Assembly: GCA_947463325.1 (NCBI GenBank)
Contig: CANHQT010000009.1
Span: 1 to 64,000, forward strand
Length of the DNA: 64,000 bases
Reading direction: 5' to 3'
DNA from: Sphingomonadaceae bacterium
GTDB taxonomy: Bacteria; Pseudomonadota; Alphaproteobacteria; Sphingomonadales; Sphingomonadaceae
Shown here: positions 17,525-25,821 of the stretch, in pieces
Layout: every line of letters begins with the position of its first letter
Position numbering within the stretch: position 1 is the stretch's first letter
Notes under the pieces: generated by a model
What the model was told of the DNA's origin: nothing
Databases searched by the model: none
What the model saw: only the letters and a program-made list of their open reading frames with translations
Program-made: the position numbers and the translations under genes

Positions 17525-18532
17525 ATGCGCCGCCTTTGCCTATCTCTGTTGCTTGCTGCGCTGCTGCTACCGCAGACCTGGGCGGGCAGGATCGTCCCGC
17601 CGCAAGACACGCGCCCGATCATCATCGCGACCCCGGTTGCGCTGGATGGCACGGACCATGTCATCGGTCCGCTGCGCGTTGCAGAAGCATGGGCCATCTC
17701 CTCCCCCAATGGGCGGCTCGGTGGCCTGTCCGGCCTCGCGCTTACGGGCGATCGACGCTTTCTGATTACCGGGGACCGGGGCAGCCTGACCGGCTTTACG
17801 CTGGATCGGGATGGTAGCAGCCGAAATACATTCATCCGCCCGCTGCTGCCGCGCTGGCAGGGCATCGACAGCGAATCGATCGCGGTTGCAGGCGACACGG
17901 TGTGGATCGCCACCGAACAGCGGCACGATATTCTGCGCCTGTCAGCCGCTCGCGGCGAAGTTGAAGATCGCGTCCGACCGATCGCCATGCGTCGCTGGCC
18001 CGGCAATGGCGGAGCAGAGGCGATGCTGCGCCTCCCCGATGGCCGGTTCCTGATCCTCGCGGAGCGCGCGCGCGGCAAGGCCGGCGGCACGGCAGCACTG
18101 CTGTTTGCAGGCGATCCATTGGTCTGTCCGAACGCCGCCACCGCCTTCGATTATGACGCGCAGGGCATGGGCAATGTGACCGATTCTGCCCAGTTGCCCG
18201 ACGGGCGCATCCTTCTGCTCCATCGCAAGATCGGCCCGTTGCGCGGCTGGCGTACAACCCTCGCGATCGCTGACCCGGCCACCATAAGGCCGAATGCGAT
18301 GTGGCGGAGTGAACCGCTCGCGCGCATCGCCAACCACCCTCTTGCGGAAAATTACGAAGGCGTGGCTGTCAGCGGCAGTGGGCCGGAAACGCGTATCTGG
18401 CTGCTGTCCGATGACAATTTCAACGGGCTGCAACGCACCCTGTTGCTGGGGCTCGATTGGCCACAGGCGCCGGCCCGGACAAGCGAAAGGCCCCGCGCAC
18501 TCGACGTGCCGGGGCCTTCACAGTGCCGCTAA
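17525..18532 (+). CDS. Phytase-like esterase domain protein, secreted
   Basis: A 335-residue exported protein. ATG 17525 gives a signal peptide of about 21 residues (MRRLCLSLLLAALLLPQTWA). The body has the beta-propeller pattern of the 'esterase-like activity of phytase' family: GGLSGLAL, RFLITGDRGSL, WQGIDSESIAV, NGGAEAMLRLPDGRFL and LAENYEGVAV with RIWLLSDDNFNGLQRTLL near the end. Substrate is not known; the family name does not prove phytase activity. Its last codons run through the terminator hairpin of the convergent rpmB gene, and its stop is 9 bp from the rpmB stop. Confidence 0.85.
   Translation: MRRLCLSLLLAALLLPQTWAGRIVPPQDTRPIIIATPVALDGTDHVIGPLRVAEAWAISSPNGRLGGLSGLALTGDRRFLITGDRGSLTGFTLDRDGSSRNTFIRPLLPRWQGIDSESIAVAGDTVWIATEQRHDILRLSAARGEVEDRVRPIAMRRWPGNGGAEAMLRLPDGRFLILAERARGKAGGTAALLFAGDPLVCPNAATAFDYDAQGMGNVTDSAQLPDGRILLLHRKIGPLRGWRTTLAIADPATIRPNAMWRSEPLARIANHPLAENYEGVAVSGSGPETRIWLLSDDNFNGLQRTLLLGLDWPQAPARTSERPRALDVPGPSQCR
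18487..18518 (-). terminator. Intrinsic terminator of rpmB, within the end of the phytase-like gene
   Basis: Arms AAGGCCCCG (18487-18495) and CGGGGCCTT (18510-18518) plus an inner GCAC/GTGC stem make a strong hairpin. On the minus strand it is followed by TCGCTTG after CCTT, and it lies 23 bp beyond the rpmB stop. It also falls within the last 15 codons of the plus-strand neighbour. Confidence 0.75.
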
Positions 18533-18540
18533 CGGCTTGA

Positions 18541-18834
18541 TTAGGCGGCGGTTGCGGCCTGCTTCTTGGCGATGTCGCGCTTCAGGCGACGGGCCTTGAG
18601 CGACAGCAGCTCGTCCTTGGTCTTCAGCAGCCAGTTGTCGAGACCGCCATTATGCTCGACCGAACGCAGACCGTGGGTCGACACGCGCAGCTTGTAGCTC
18701 TGACCCATGGTATCGGAGATCAGAGTCACATTGTGCAGGTTCGGCAGGAACGTGCGCTTGGTCTTGTTGTTGGCGTGGGACACATTGTGGCCCGTCTGGC
18801 GGCCCTTGCCGGTAAGTTCGCAAACGCGCGACAT
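18541..18834 (-). CDS. rpmB: 50S ribosomal protein L28
   Basis: A 97-residue L28 protein of the large ribosomal subunit. It begins [27 protein letters not shown], the conserved L28 start, and has [12 protein letters not shown] and the alphaproteobacterial C-terminal extension with [17 protein letters not shown]. The zinc-binding cysteine pairs of the C+ form are absent. It is a single-gene unit, divergent from tadA. Confidence 0.97.
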   Translation of the reverse strand: MSRVCELTGKGRQTGHNVSHANNKTKRTFLPNLHNVTLISDTMGQSYKLRVSTHGLRSVEHNGGLDNWLLKTKDELLSLKARRLKRDIAKKQAATAA

Positions 18835-18935
18835 GATCTTGGAACCCTTGGTCTTGCTGATACGGGAAAGGCTGCGCGCCTAGCGGTGCAGGAGAGATTC
18901 GTCAAGCGGCGCGGGGCACGCTAGGGGCTGGCGGA

Positions 18936-19394
18936 ATGTCCGGCTTTCCATCCTCCCCCTTCATGGCACGCGCACTGGAGCTTGCAAGGGCCGCCGCCGC
19001 GGCCGGCGAGGTGCCGGTCGGCGCGGTGGTGGTGCGGGACGGGCAGATCATCGGCGAAGGGGCCAATGCGCCGCGCACCCAGCATGATCCGACAGCGCAT
19101 GCAGAAATCGCGGCGATTCGCGCAGCTTCCGTTGCCATCAACAGCGAACGGCTGACCGGATGCGACCTGTGGGTGACGCTGGAACCCTGCGCGATGTGCG
19201 CCGGCGCGATTGCCCATGCCCGCATCGCCCGCCTCTACTGGGCGGCCGATGATCCCAAGGGAGGGGCGGTGGCGCATGGGCCGGCATTGTTCGGCCAGCC
19301 AACCATCCACCATGCGCCCGAATGCTATGGCGGCATCATGGCCGGCGAATCCGCCGAACTGTTGCGCGCATTCTTTGCCAGCCGCAGGGGCTGA
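18936..19394 (+). CDS. tadA: tRNA-specific adenosine deaminase
   Basis: TadA converts adenosine 34 to inosine in the anticodon of tRNA-Arg(ACG). The 152-residue protein has the cytidine-deaminase zinc site: H55-A-E57 (TAHAEI), with E57 as proton shuttle, and P84-CAMC-88 with C85 and C88 as ligands. The loop NSERLTGCDLWVTLEPCAMC is typical. Start ATG 18936 gives the usual length; no site is strong. It converges on the YkvA-type gene 6 bp away. Confidence 0.94.
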   Translation: MSGFPSSPFMARALELARAAAAAGEVPVGAVVVRDGQIIGEGANAPRTQHDPTAHAEIAAIRAASVAINSERLTGCDLWVTLEPCAMCAGAIAHARIARLYWAADDPKGGAVAHGPALFGQPTIHHAPECYGGIMAGESAELLRAFFASRRG

Positions 19395-19400
19395 TTCCGC

Positions 19401-19781
19401 TCAGACGTATTTCAGCGCTTCCCAGCTGATCCAGACAATCACCGCCAGCCACAGCGCGATGATCGCCAGCGCACCGATGACGCTGCTCGGCTGGTGCGAC
19501 CATTCCTCCGCCTCGGCGCGATACCGGTCGATCAGATCATCGGGCATCAGCCGCAGCGCGATGGCAATGCCCAAAGGAACGATGACAATATCGTCGAGCA
19601 TCCCCAGCACCGGTATGAAATCGGGAATGAGGTCGATGGGGCTGAAAGCATAGGCAGCCACTGCCGCTGCAAGCAGTTTCGCACCGAGCGGCGTTTCTGG
19701 CGAACGGGCGGCAATCCACATCGCCAGCGCATCACGCCGCATACGGTGTGCCCAGTCCCTGATCCTGCCGAACATTGTCAT
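19401..19781 (-). CDS. YkvA family (DUF1232) membrane protein
   Basis: A 126-residue protein with the DUF1232 core AAYAFSPIDLIPDFIPVLG followed by MLDDIVIVPLGIAIAL (about residues 42-78), and another membrane helix near the C-terminus (about 100-120). The core motif is typical of the family, whose function is unknown. It is the last gene of a probable minus-strand operon: HxlR regulator, histidine kinase, LytTR regulator, then this gene 39 bp on. The position suggests it may be an effector or a target of that system (inference). Confidence 0.85.
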   Translation of the reverse strand: MTMFGRIRDWAHRMRRDALAMWIAARSPETPLGAKLLAAAVAAYAFSPIDLIPDFIPVLGMLDDIVIVPLGIAIALRLMPDDLIDRYRAEAEEWSHQPSSVIGALAIIALWLAVIVWISWEALKYV

Positions 19782-19820
19782 GCGCCAAGGCTAAGCTGTC
19801 GCCCGCCGGTCACGCAAGGC

Positions 19821-20624
19821 TCAGTGAACGAAGCGCGCCACCACATCGCGATAGCTGCGGCTCACTTTCACGTCCGCGCCCGATTCGAGGACTAGGAAAC
19901 ATTCGCCATTGGTATGCGGCTTCACCTGGCGCACGAGGCCGAGATTGACGATCCATGAGCGGTGGACGCGCTGGAACACGCGCGGGTCCAGCCGCTTTTC
20001 GAGATCCTTCATCGTTTCCCTGAGGATCAGCGAATTGTCCGCCGTATAGATGCACATATAGTCGCCGGCCGCCTCGATCCGCTCGATCGTATCGACATCA
20101 ACACGGAAAATCTGGCCGCGGTCCTTGATGTTGATGAGCTTCTCGAAACGGCTGGAACTGACCAGTTCGCTGTCGTCGCCGGAGACCTGCTCGGCCGCCT
20201 CAGGGGCCACCTCGGCCAACACTTCCTTCAGCCGCTCAGCCTCCTCGCCAGCCTTTTTCTCGGACAGACGACGGCGCACACGATCAAGCGCATCGGCCAA
20301 ACGCTGGGGATCGACCGGCTTCAGCAGATAATCCATCGCCTGCGCTTCGAACGCCTTGATCGCATGATCGGCATAGGCGGTGACAAACACGAACAGCGGC
20401 GGCTCGACATCCATCAGGCCCTGCACGACCGAAAATCCGTCAAACCCCGGCATCTGGATGTCGAGAAAGACAAGATCGGGCTTGTGGGTCTTGATCTTGC
20501 GGATGGCTTCGCGCCCGTTTTGCGCGGTGTCGATGATCTCGACGTCGGCAAAGGGTTCGAGCCGCAGGGTCAGGCCCTGGATGGCGAGGCTTTCATCGTC
20601 GACGAGGATGGTGCGGATGGTCAT
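19821..20624 (-). CDS. LytTR-family response regulator
   Basis: A 267-residue two-component regulator. The N-terminal receiver domain has acidic residues D9/D10, phosphoacceptor D55 (VFLDIQMPG), T at VTAY and K in YLLKPVDP. A helical linker (about 120-165) leads to a LytTR DNA-binding domain (about 168-265: RVDVDTIERIEAAGDYMCIYT, RVHRSWIVNL, VSRSYRDVV). LytTR domains bind direct repeats in promoters. Its ATG overlaps the kinase stop by 4 bp, so kinase and regulator form a pair. The target genes are not evident in this window. Confidence 0.93.
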   Translation of the reverse strand: MTIRTILVDDESLAIQGLTLRLEPFADVEIIDTAQNGREAIRKIKTHKPDLVFLDIQMPGFDGFSVVQGLMDVEPPLFVFVTAYADHAIKAFEAQAMDYLLKPVDPQRLADALDRVRRRLSEKKAGEEAERLKEVLAEVAPEAAEQVSGDDSELVSSSRFEKLINIKDRGQIFRVDVDTIERIEAAGDYMCIYTADNSLILRETMKDLEKRLDPRVFQRVHRSWIVNLGLVRQVKPHTNGECFLVLESGADVKVSRSYRDVVARFVH

Positions 20625-21787
20625 GCCGTCAGGCTGGCTTTCTGTTCGGCCTCGGACGACGGGGCAATCGCCCGCGGCGCCACAAAGGGCATTTCGATCG
20701 TCACGGTAAAGCCACCACCCGATGCATGGCGTGCATCGAAACTGGCCGCCTCACCATAAGCTTGTGTCAGCCGGTCGCGAATGTTGGCGAGGCCGACACC
20801 TGTTGAACTGGTGGGAACGGACATGTCCGGATTCAACCCGCCGCCCGAATCGGACACGACGATACGGACATTTTGGCCGACCAGATGCGCGGTGAGGATG
20901 ATGTCGGCGCCTTCTTCGGACGGGGTCACCGCATATTTGATCGCATTTTCGATCAGCGGCTGGAGCAGCAGCGAGGGCAGCCGCGCCTGCGCAACGCGCG
21001 GATCGACATCGAACCGCACACGCAGCCGGTCCTCAAAGCGCATCTTCTCGATCTCGAGATAGAGTTTGAGCGTTTCCACCTCCTGCTCGAGCGTCACCTC
21101 AGCAGTCGGTTCATTGACCAGTGTGTAGCGCAGGAACGCGGACAGCTTGGAAAGCATCGCATTGGCGGGCTCGGTTTGCTTCAGCAGCACCAGCGTCGAT
21201 ATGCTGTTGAGCGTATTGAACAGGAAATGCGGATTGATCTGGTAACGCAGCATGGCGAGCGTGCTGGCCGTCGCCTGCCCTTCCAGCCGCTCCAGCTGGT
21301 CCGCCTGCTGCTCCACGCGCAGGAAATAATTGATCGCGAAATAGAGCGAAGACCAGGCGCCGAGCGTCACCGCATCAAGATAGAATGGCACCAGAAACAG
21401 GGTCGTGAACGGCAGATCCTCCGCCCCGGGTTGGATCGCCACCATCGACGCATCGATGAAGCTGTAAACGATCGTTGCCAGAAGCACCGCGCCCACCACC
21501 AACGGCCACATCACCAAAGGACGTCTGTGGAGCAGCGTGCGGAACACGACTGCCAGCAGCAGGGTCAGCGAAAATCCGGTGATGCCGGAAATCAGCAACG
21601 GCGCCAGCAGCGTGATCGGCTGGCCGTTGGCGAGGCCAGAGATCGCACGCAGCACGAACCAGGCCGTCCACCCGGCCAGCTGAAGCGTCCAGAAGGCGCG
21701 GATCTTGTCCTCGAAAAAGGGCTGCGGCTTGCGCGGTCTCGGCGGTTCTGCCGTCGCAGAAGTCGGCGATGAGGAGAAAAAACGCAT
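20621..21787 (-). CDS. Sensor histidine kinase, LytS/YehU type
   Basis: A 388-residue kinase with about four membrane helices (about 33-52, 57-84, 91-115 and 128-156) and no obvious periplasmic sensor domain. The His_kinase domain has H187 in RYQINPHFLFNTLNSIS, the phosphorylation site. The ATPase part has the N box LLLQPLIENAIKYAV (N281), the G1 box VSDSGGG (313-317) and a G2-like GVGLANIRDRL. This is the family that partners LytTR regulators, and the gene overlaps that regulator by 4 bp. The signal sensed is unknown. Confidence 0.93.
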   Translation of the reverse strand: MRFFSSSPTSATAEPPRPRKPQPFFEDKIRAFWTLQLAGWTAWFVLRAISGLANGQPITLLAPLLISGITGFSLTLLLAVVFRTLLHRRPLVMWPLVVGAVLLATIVYSFIDASMVAIQPGAEDLPFTTLFLVPFYLDAVTLGAWSSLYFAINYFLRVEQQADQLERLEGQATASTLAMLRYQINPHFLFNTLNSISTLVLLKQTEPANAMLSKLSAFLRYTLVNEPTAEVTLEQEVETLKLYLEIEKMRFEDRLRVRFDVDPRVAQARLPSLLLQPLIENAIKYAVTPSEEGADIILTAHLVGQNVRIVVSDSGGGLNPDMSVPTSSTGVGLANIRDRLTQAYGEAASFDARHASGGGFTVTIEMPFVAPRAIAPSSEAEQKASLTA

Positions 21788-21802
21788 GCAAATACCGCCG
21801 GT

Positions 21803-22315
21803 TCAGCCCGCCAGCGCCACGGCCGGCTCGCCCGACTGGCCATCGCGCAGCGGGCGCACTTCATGCGCGTGCATCCAGCACAGATCATGGATGCCCAGCG
21901 GCCGCCCGTCATGCGCCTGCAGGACGATGGCACGGACCGGCTGAAGATCGCGTTCGTCCACCAGCACCGGCGTGGAGGGAATACCCGAGCCCCAGCGTTC
22001 GCCCCATTGGCGCAGCGCGACCATCGTCGGCAACAGATCGATGCCCTTGGCCGTCAGCCGATAATGGACCTTGCGCCGATCGCATTCCATCACACGGCGT
22101 TCCATGATGCCGTGGCCGACCAGCCGTTGCAGCCGGTTAGACAGGATGTTGCGGGCGATACCGAGCTCGGTCTGGAATTCCTCGAAATGGTGGATGCCGT
22201 TGAACGCGGCACGCAAGATCATGAAAGACCAGCGTTCGCCCATCGCTTCCAGTGCGGCAGGCAGGCCACATTCCATTCCTTCGGCCAGCGGCTCACGCAG
22301 CATTTTGTTTCCCAT
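21803..22315 (-). CDS. HxlR-family transcriptional regulator
   Basis: A 170-residue winged-helix regulator. The signature CGLPAALEAMGERWSFMILRAAF begins with C16 and is followed by FNGIHHFEEFQTELGIARNILSNRLQRL, the recognition region, and KVHYRLTAKGIDLLPTM, the wing. Start ATG 22315 is preferred; ATG 22303 is an alternative. It ends 15 bp before the kinase gene, so it likely heads the kinase/LytTR/YkvA operon. Upstream it faces a small secreted protein gene across a 168-bp region with CCTA-containing repeats. HxlR proteins often respond to aldehydes or other reactive molecules, but the ligand is not known here. Confidence 0.9.
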   Translation of the reverse strand: MGNKMLREPLAEGMECGLPAALEAMGERWSFMILRAAFNGIHHFEEFQTELGIARNILSNRLQRLVGHGIMERRVMECDRRKVHYRLTAKGIDLLPTMVALRQWGERWGSGIPSTPVLVDERDLQPVRAIVLQAHDGRPLGIHDLCWMHAHEVRPLRDGQSGEPAVALAG

Positions 22316-22380
22316 CCCCACAGTCTGCCTTCCTTTACGGCGCATCCCAAGCATTTTCTATCACAAGAGTTGCAGAGCGA

Positions 22381-22415
22381 AACCTATTAGGATAAGTAGC
22401 ATTTCGCAACCTAAT
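22381..22415. promoter_or_regulatory. Candidate operator between HxlR gene and CC_3452-type gene
   Basis: An AT-rich patch contains the palindrome CCTATTAGG (22383-22391). The hexamer AACCTA occurs at 22381 and again at 22408, 27 bp apart. It lies in the divergent gap, 66 bp upstream of the HxlR start. Repeated short sites by a regulator gene suggest autoregulation; this is inference. Confidence 0.35.
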
Positions 22416-22483
22416 GGCTGCACCCTTGGCGACTGTCAGCAAACAAGACTGCCAGCGACCTACCCTACAAAAAGGCTCTCCCC

Positions 22484-22843
22484 ATGACCAACCTCTCCAA
22501 CCCCGCGCGCTTGTCTGCGGGCCAGCGCATCGGCTCCTTCGCGGCCGCAGCCATATTTGGCCTGCTGCTAGTAACCGGTGCCTCCACCGCTCAGGCGCAA
22601 ACCCGCACCGGCGCTTATTACACCGCGACGCTCAGCGAAGCGCCAGCGGCGACACGCACGGTTTCAGGCGGCCTCGTCTGGAACTGCGCCGGCACGGCCT
22701 GCACCGCCCCGCGTGGCACCAGCCGCCCGGCCATAGTGTGCGCCCGTCTGGTCCGTGAACTGGGCCCGATCACCGCCTTTTCAGCCGGTGGCAGCGCCCT
22801 CGCAGCCGCCGATATCGAGCGCTGCAACGCCAACGCACGCTGA
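22484..22843 (+). CDS. Small secreted protein, CC_3452 family
   Basis: A 119-residue protein with a signal peptide cleaved near residue 38 (GASTAQAQ). The mature part begins TRTGAYYTATLSEAP and contains VWNCAGTACTAPRGTSRPAIVCARLVREL and an ending with AAADIERCNANAR. The four cysteines suggest two disulfides. This pattern fits the alphaproteobacterial CC_3452 family of unknown function. The ATG lies behind an AAAGG site. It is divergent from the HxlR gene and is followed by a hairpin, so it is probably a single-gene unit. Confidence 0.75.
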   Translation: MTNLSNPARLSAGQRIGSFAAAAIFGLLLVTGASTAQAQTRTGAYYTATLSEAPAATRTVSGGLVWNCAGTACTAPRGTSRPAIVCARLVRELGPITAFSAGGSALAAADIERCNANAR

Positions 22844-22865
22844 CCCGATCTTGCGCGGAAACGCC

Positions 22866-22893
22866 GCGCCGTCTGCCCTTCAGCGGACGGCGC
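22866..22893 (+). terminator. Hairpin after the CC_3452-type gene
   Basis: An 11-bp stem (22866-22876 with 22883-22893, one G-T pair) closes loop CCTTCA, 23 bp after the stop codon. There is no T-run, so termination is probable rather than certain. Confidence 0.5.
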
Positions 22894-22953
22894 GATGCTT
22901 CGCATATGCACAAAGCGGTTGCATGACCGCAGTTTTGCGCCACATCTAGAGGC

Positions 22954-25059
22954 ATGTTGAGGCAATTCCAGTTGGTTGAGAAGGTGCGGGACTATGACCC
23001 GCAAGCGGATGAGGACGCGCTGAACCGCGCCTATGTCTTCACCGTGCAAAAGCATGGCAGCCAAAAACGCGCCAGCGGCGACCCCTATTTCAGCCATCCG
23101 ATCGAAGTCGCCGGCATCCTGACCGACCTCAAGCTCGACGAACAGACCATCATCACCGCGATGCTCCACGACACGCTGGAGGATACGCTCACCACCCATG
23201 CGGAGATTGAGCGACTGTTCGGGCCAGAGGTCGCGCGCCTCGTCGATGGTGTCACCAAGCTGAGCCAGATCGAGCAGAAAGAAATCGCCGCTGAAACCGA
23301 GCGCGAGCGGGCGGCGGAGAATTTGCGCAAATTCCTGCTCGCCATGTCGGATGACATCCGCGTGCTGCTCGTCAAACTCGCTGACCGGCTGCACAATATG
23401 CGCACGCTGCATCATATCCCGAAGCCGGAAAAGCGCCGCCGCATCGCCCGCGAAACGATGGATATTTACGCCCCGCTCGCAGAGCGGATCGGCATGTATG
23501 AATTCATGCGCGAAATGCAGCTGCTGGCCTTCCGCGAGCTTGAACCGGATGCCTATGCCACCATCACCGGCCAGCTCGACAAGCTGACGCGCGGCGGCAT
23601 CGACCGTGTGCAGATGATCAGTGAGGAAATCGCCGCGCTGCTCAAGGCGGAGGGCATCGAAGCCGATGTGACCGGGCGGGCCAAACATCCCTATTCGGTG
23701 TGGCGCAAGATGCAGGAACGCCACGTCAGCTTCGAACAGGTCACCGACATCATGGCGTTCCGCGTCATCACCGAGAGTGCGGACGACTGCTATCGTGCGC
23801 TCGGCATCATCCATCGCAAATGGAAATTGGTGCCCGGCCGGTTCAAGGATTTCGTCTCGACGCCCAAGCGCAATGGGTATCAGTCGCTCCACACCACCGT
23901 GATGCGCGGCGAAAATATGCGCGTCGAAATCCAGATCCGCAGCCGCGACATGCACCGTCAGGGCGAATTCGGCCTCGCCGCGCACTGGGCCTACAAACAG
24001 GGAACCTTGCCCGACGGACAGGCCGGCTGGATCCGCGACCTCGTCGAGATTCTCGATCAGGCGCAGGATGCCGACGAGCTGCTCGAACACACCCGCATGG
24101 CGATGTATCAGGATCGGATCTTCGCCTTCACGCCCAAGGGCGCGCTGCATCAGCTGCCCAAGGGCGCAACCCCGGTCGACTTCGCCTATGCCGTGCACAC
24201 GCGCCTGGGTGACCGCACCGTGGGGGCAAAGGTCAATGGCCGGCTCGTGCCGCTGCGCACCCAACTCGCCAATGGCGATACGGTCGAAGTCCTGACCTCT
24301 GAAAAGCAGAGCCCGGAACCGGCCTGGATGGGGTTCGTCGCGACCGGCAAGGCACGCGCGGCGATCCGCCGGCATGTCCGCCACAAGGAACGCGACGAGA
24401 CTGTCGCCTTGGGCAAGACCTTGTTTGAGGAAATCGTCCGCCGCCTTCCGGTCAAGATCGGGGACAAGGCAATCAAGGCCGCGGTGGAACGCCTCAAACT
24501 CGCCGACGTTGCCGATCTCCATTATGCGGTCGGGCGACAACGCCTGCGCGACAGCGAGGTGATGGAAGCGCTCGTTCCCGGTGTGGTCGCGGACATGAAG
24601 CGTGCCGGCGTCCGCATCGACCCGGCCCGCCCGATCAGTATCGAAGGGCTCACGCCCGGCGTCGCTTACCAGTTGGCCGAATGCTGCCACCCGGTGCCGG
24701 GCGACCGCATCGTCGGCCTTGCCCGGCCCGACAAGGGCATAGAAATCCATGCCATTGACTGCGATTCCCTCGCCAGCGGCGAGGATGCAGACTGGATTGA
24801 CGTGCGCTGGCAGCGCGACAGTGAAGGCGGCACCGCCCGGCTGACGGTCACTGTCCGCAACGAACCGGGCACGCTTTCGGAAATGACCGGCATCATCGCC
24901 CGTGCCGGTGCCAATATCGTCAACCTCAGGCTGTCATCCCGCGAAGGCGGCTTTCATGCCTTCGACCTGTCGCTAGAGGTAAAGGATGTGCAGCATCTGA
25001 TGAGCATATTGTCATCGCTGCGCGCCTCGGATGCCGTGGTCAGCGCTGACCGGAGTTAA
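22954..25059 (+). CDS. rsh: Bifunctional (p)ppGpp synthetase/hydrolase (Rsh)
   Basis: The stringent-response enzyme that makes and breaks (p)ppGpp. The 701-residue protein has an N-terminal HD hydrolase domain with H72-D73 (LHDTLEDT) and LVKLADRLHNMRTL, both intact. The synthetase domain has GRFKDFVSTPKRNGYQSLHTTV and IQIRSRDMH. TGS follows (FTPKGALHQLPKGATPVDFAYAVH), then a zinc-finger-like Cys/His stretch (ECCHPVPGD) and a C-terminal ACT domain (VRNEPGTLSEMTGIIARAGANI). Full length and both sites conserved point to a bifunctional enzyme, as expected for alphaproteobacteria. Its stop overlaps the stop of the convergent DUF2807 gene by 4 bp. Confidence 0.96.
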   Translation: MLRQFQLVEKVRDYDPQADEDALNRAYVFTVQKHGSQKRASGDPYFSHPIEVAGILTDLKLDEQTIITAMLHDTLEDTLTTHAEIERLFGPEVARLVDGVTKLSQIEQKEIAAETERERAAENLRKFLLAMSDDIRVLLVKLADRLHNMRTLHHIPKPEKRRRIARETMDIYAPLAERIGMYEFMREMQLLAFRELEPDAYATITGQLDKLTRGGIDRVQMISEEIAALLKAEGIEADVTGRAKHPYSVWRKMQERHVSFEQVTDIMAFRVITESADDCYRALGIIHRKWKLVPGRFKDFVSTPKRNGYQSLHTTVMRGENMRVEIQIRSRDMHRQGEFGLAAHWAYKQGTLPDGQAGWIRDLVEILDQAQDADELLEHTRMAMYQDRIFAFTPKGALHQLPKGATPVDFAYAVHTRLGDRTVGAKVNGRLVPLRTQLANGDTVEVLTSEKQSPEPAWMGFVATGKARAAIRRHVRHKERDETVALGKTLFEEIVRRLPVKIGDKAIKAAVERLKLADVADLHYAVGRQRLRDSEVMEALVPGVVADMKRAGVRIDPARPISIEGLTPGVAYQLAECCHPVPGDRIVGLARPDKGIEIHAIDCDSLASGEDADWIDVRWQRDSEGGTARLTVTVRNEPGTLSEMTGIIARAGANIVNLRLSSREGGFHAFDLSLEVKDVQHLMSILSSLRASDAVVSADRS

Positions 25060-25778
25060 CGGGGGGCAGGCGGCCCGACGCAGACGACCGTTCCTGCACC
25101 GCCATTGGTGACCGAACAGCGCGGCCTGCCCGCCACCGCAACATTGGCTTCGCCCATGGCGGAAATGCTCGCCCGCCCGCTGGCGGCAAAGCTGCTGCTG
25201 CCCGTGCCACCGGCGCGGACATCCAGATCGCGCACCGCAAGCTGGCCTGCATCCACCGCTGCCGATCCGGCGATGATCGCCTGCAAACTCTGCGCCCGTC
25301 CGCTCAACCGGATACTGCCGCTGCCGCTGGCGCGGGTCGCAACAGCGCGCCCGGCCGGAATTTCGGCCTCGATCCGGCCCGGTCCGTCAAGGCGGACAAT
25401 GACCTGGGGGCCACGCAATCCGCGGGCGGTTATCTGCCCTGAACCGCGCAGCACGACAGAGGAAACATTCTGGCCGGTCAGGGTCAGGCGCGCTGGCCCA
25501 TCCTCGGCCCGGCGAGGGCCATACCGTCCCTCGATCGCCTGCCGGATGATGAGCGTGCGCCCTTCCATTTCCAGCGTCAGCGTCTCGATCGCCTCGCGTG
25601 ATCCTTCGGCGCGGGCCGTAATGCGATGGCCAGGCACCAGATCGACGATAGTGTCGCCACGAACCTCGATCGCATCAAAGCTGGTGATGCCAAAGCTGCG
25701 CGTCTCCGCAGATGCCGGAACGACCAACCCGCCCAGCATGGCGAGGGCGATGGCGAGGGAGGCTGTGGGCGTGGTCAT
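25056..25778 (-). CDS. Secreted DUF2807 (head-GIN domain) protein
   Basis: A 240-residue exported protein. ATG 25778 gives a signal peptide ending VVPASAET (about residue 25). The rest is a DUF2807 domain, a parallel beta-helix of short turns, with SFDAIEVRGDTIVDL at the start and turns such as SSVVLRGSGQI and ASGSGSIRLSGRA. It ends with a cysteine pair in RCSVTNGGAGTVVC, as does the gene upstream. The pair at 25.0-26.6 kb is probably one duplication, and both may be expressed together (43 bp gap). Function is unknown; DUF2807 is common in cell-surface proteins. Confidence 0.85.
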   Translation of the reverse strand: MTTPTASLAIALAMLGGLVVPASAETRSFGITSFDAIEVRGDTIVDLVPGHRITARAEGSREAIETLTLEMEGRTLIIRQAIEGRYGPRRAEDGPARLTLTGQNVSSVVLRGSGQITARGLRGPQVIVRLDGPGRIEAEIPAGRAVATRASGSGSIRLSGRAQSLQAIIAGSAAVDAGQLAVRDLDVRAGGTGSSSFAASGRASISAMGEANVAVAGRPRCSVTNGGAGTVVCVGPPAPR

Positions 25779-25821
25779 GCCCGCGCTTGTGCGCGCATGC
25801 CCCGCCCCTGTCCAGTTACGC

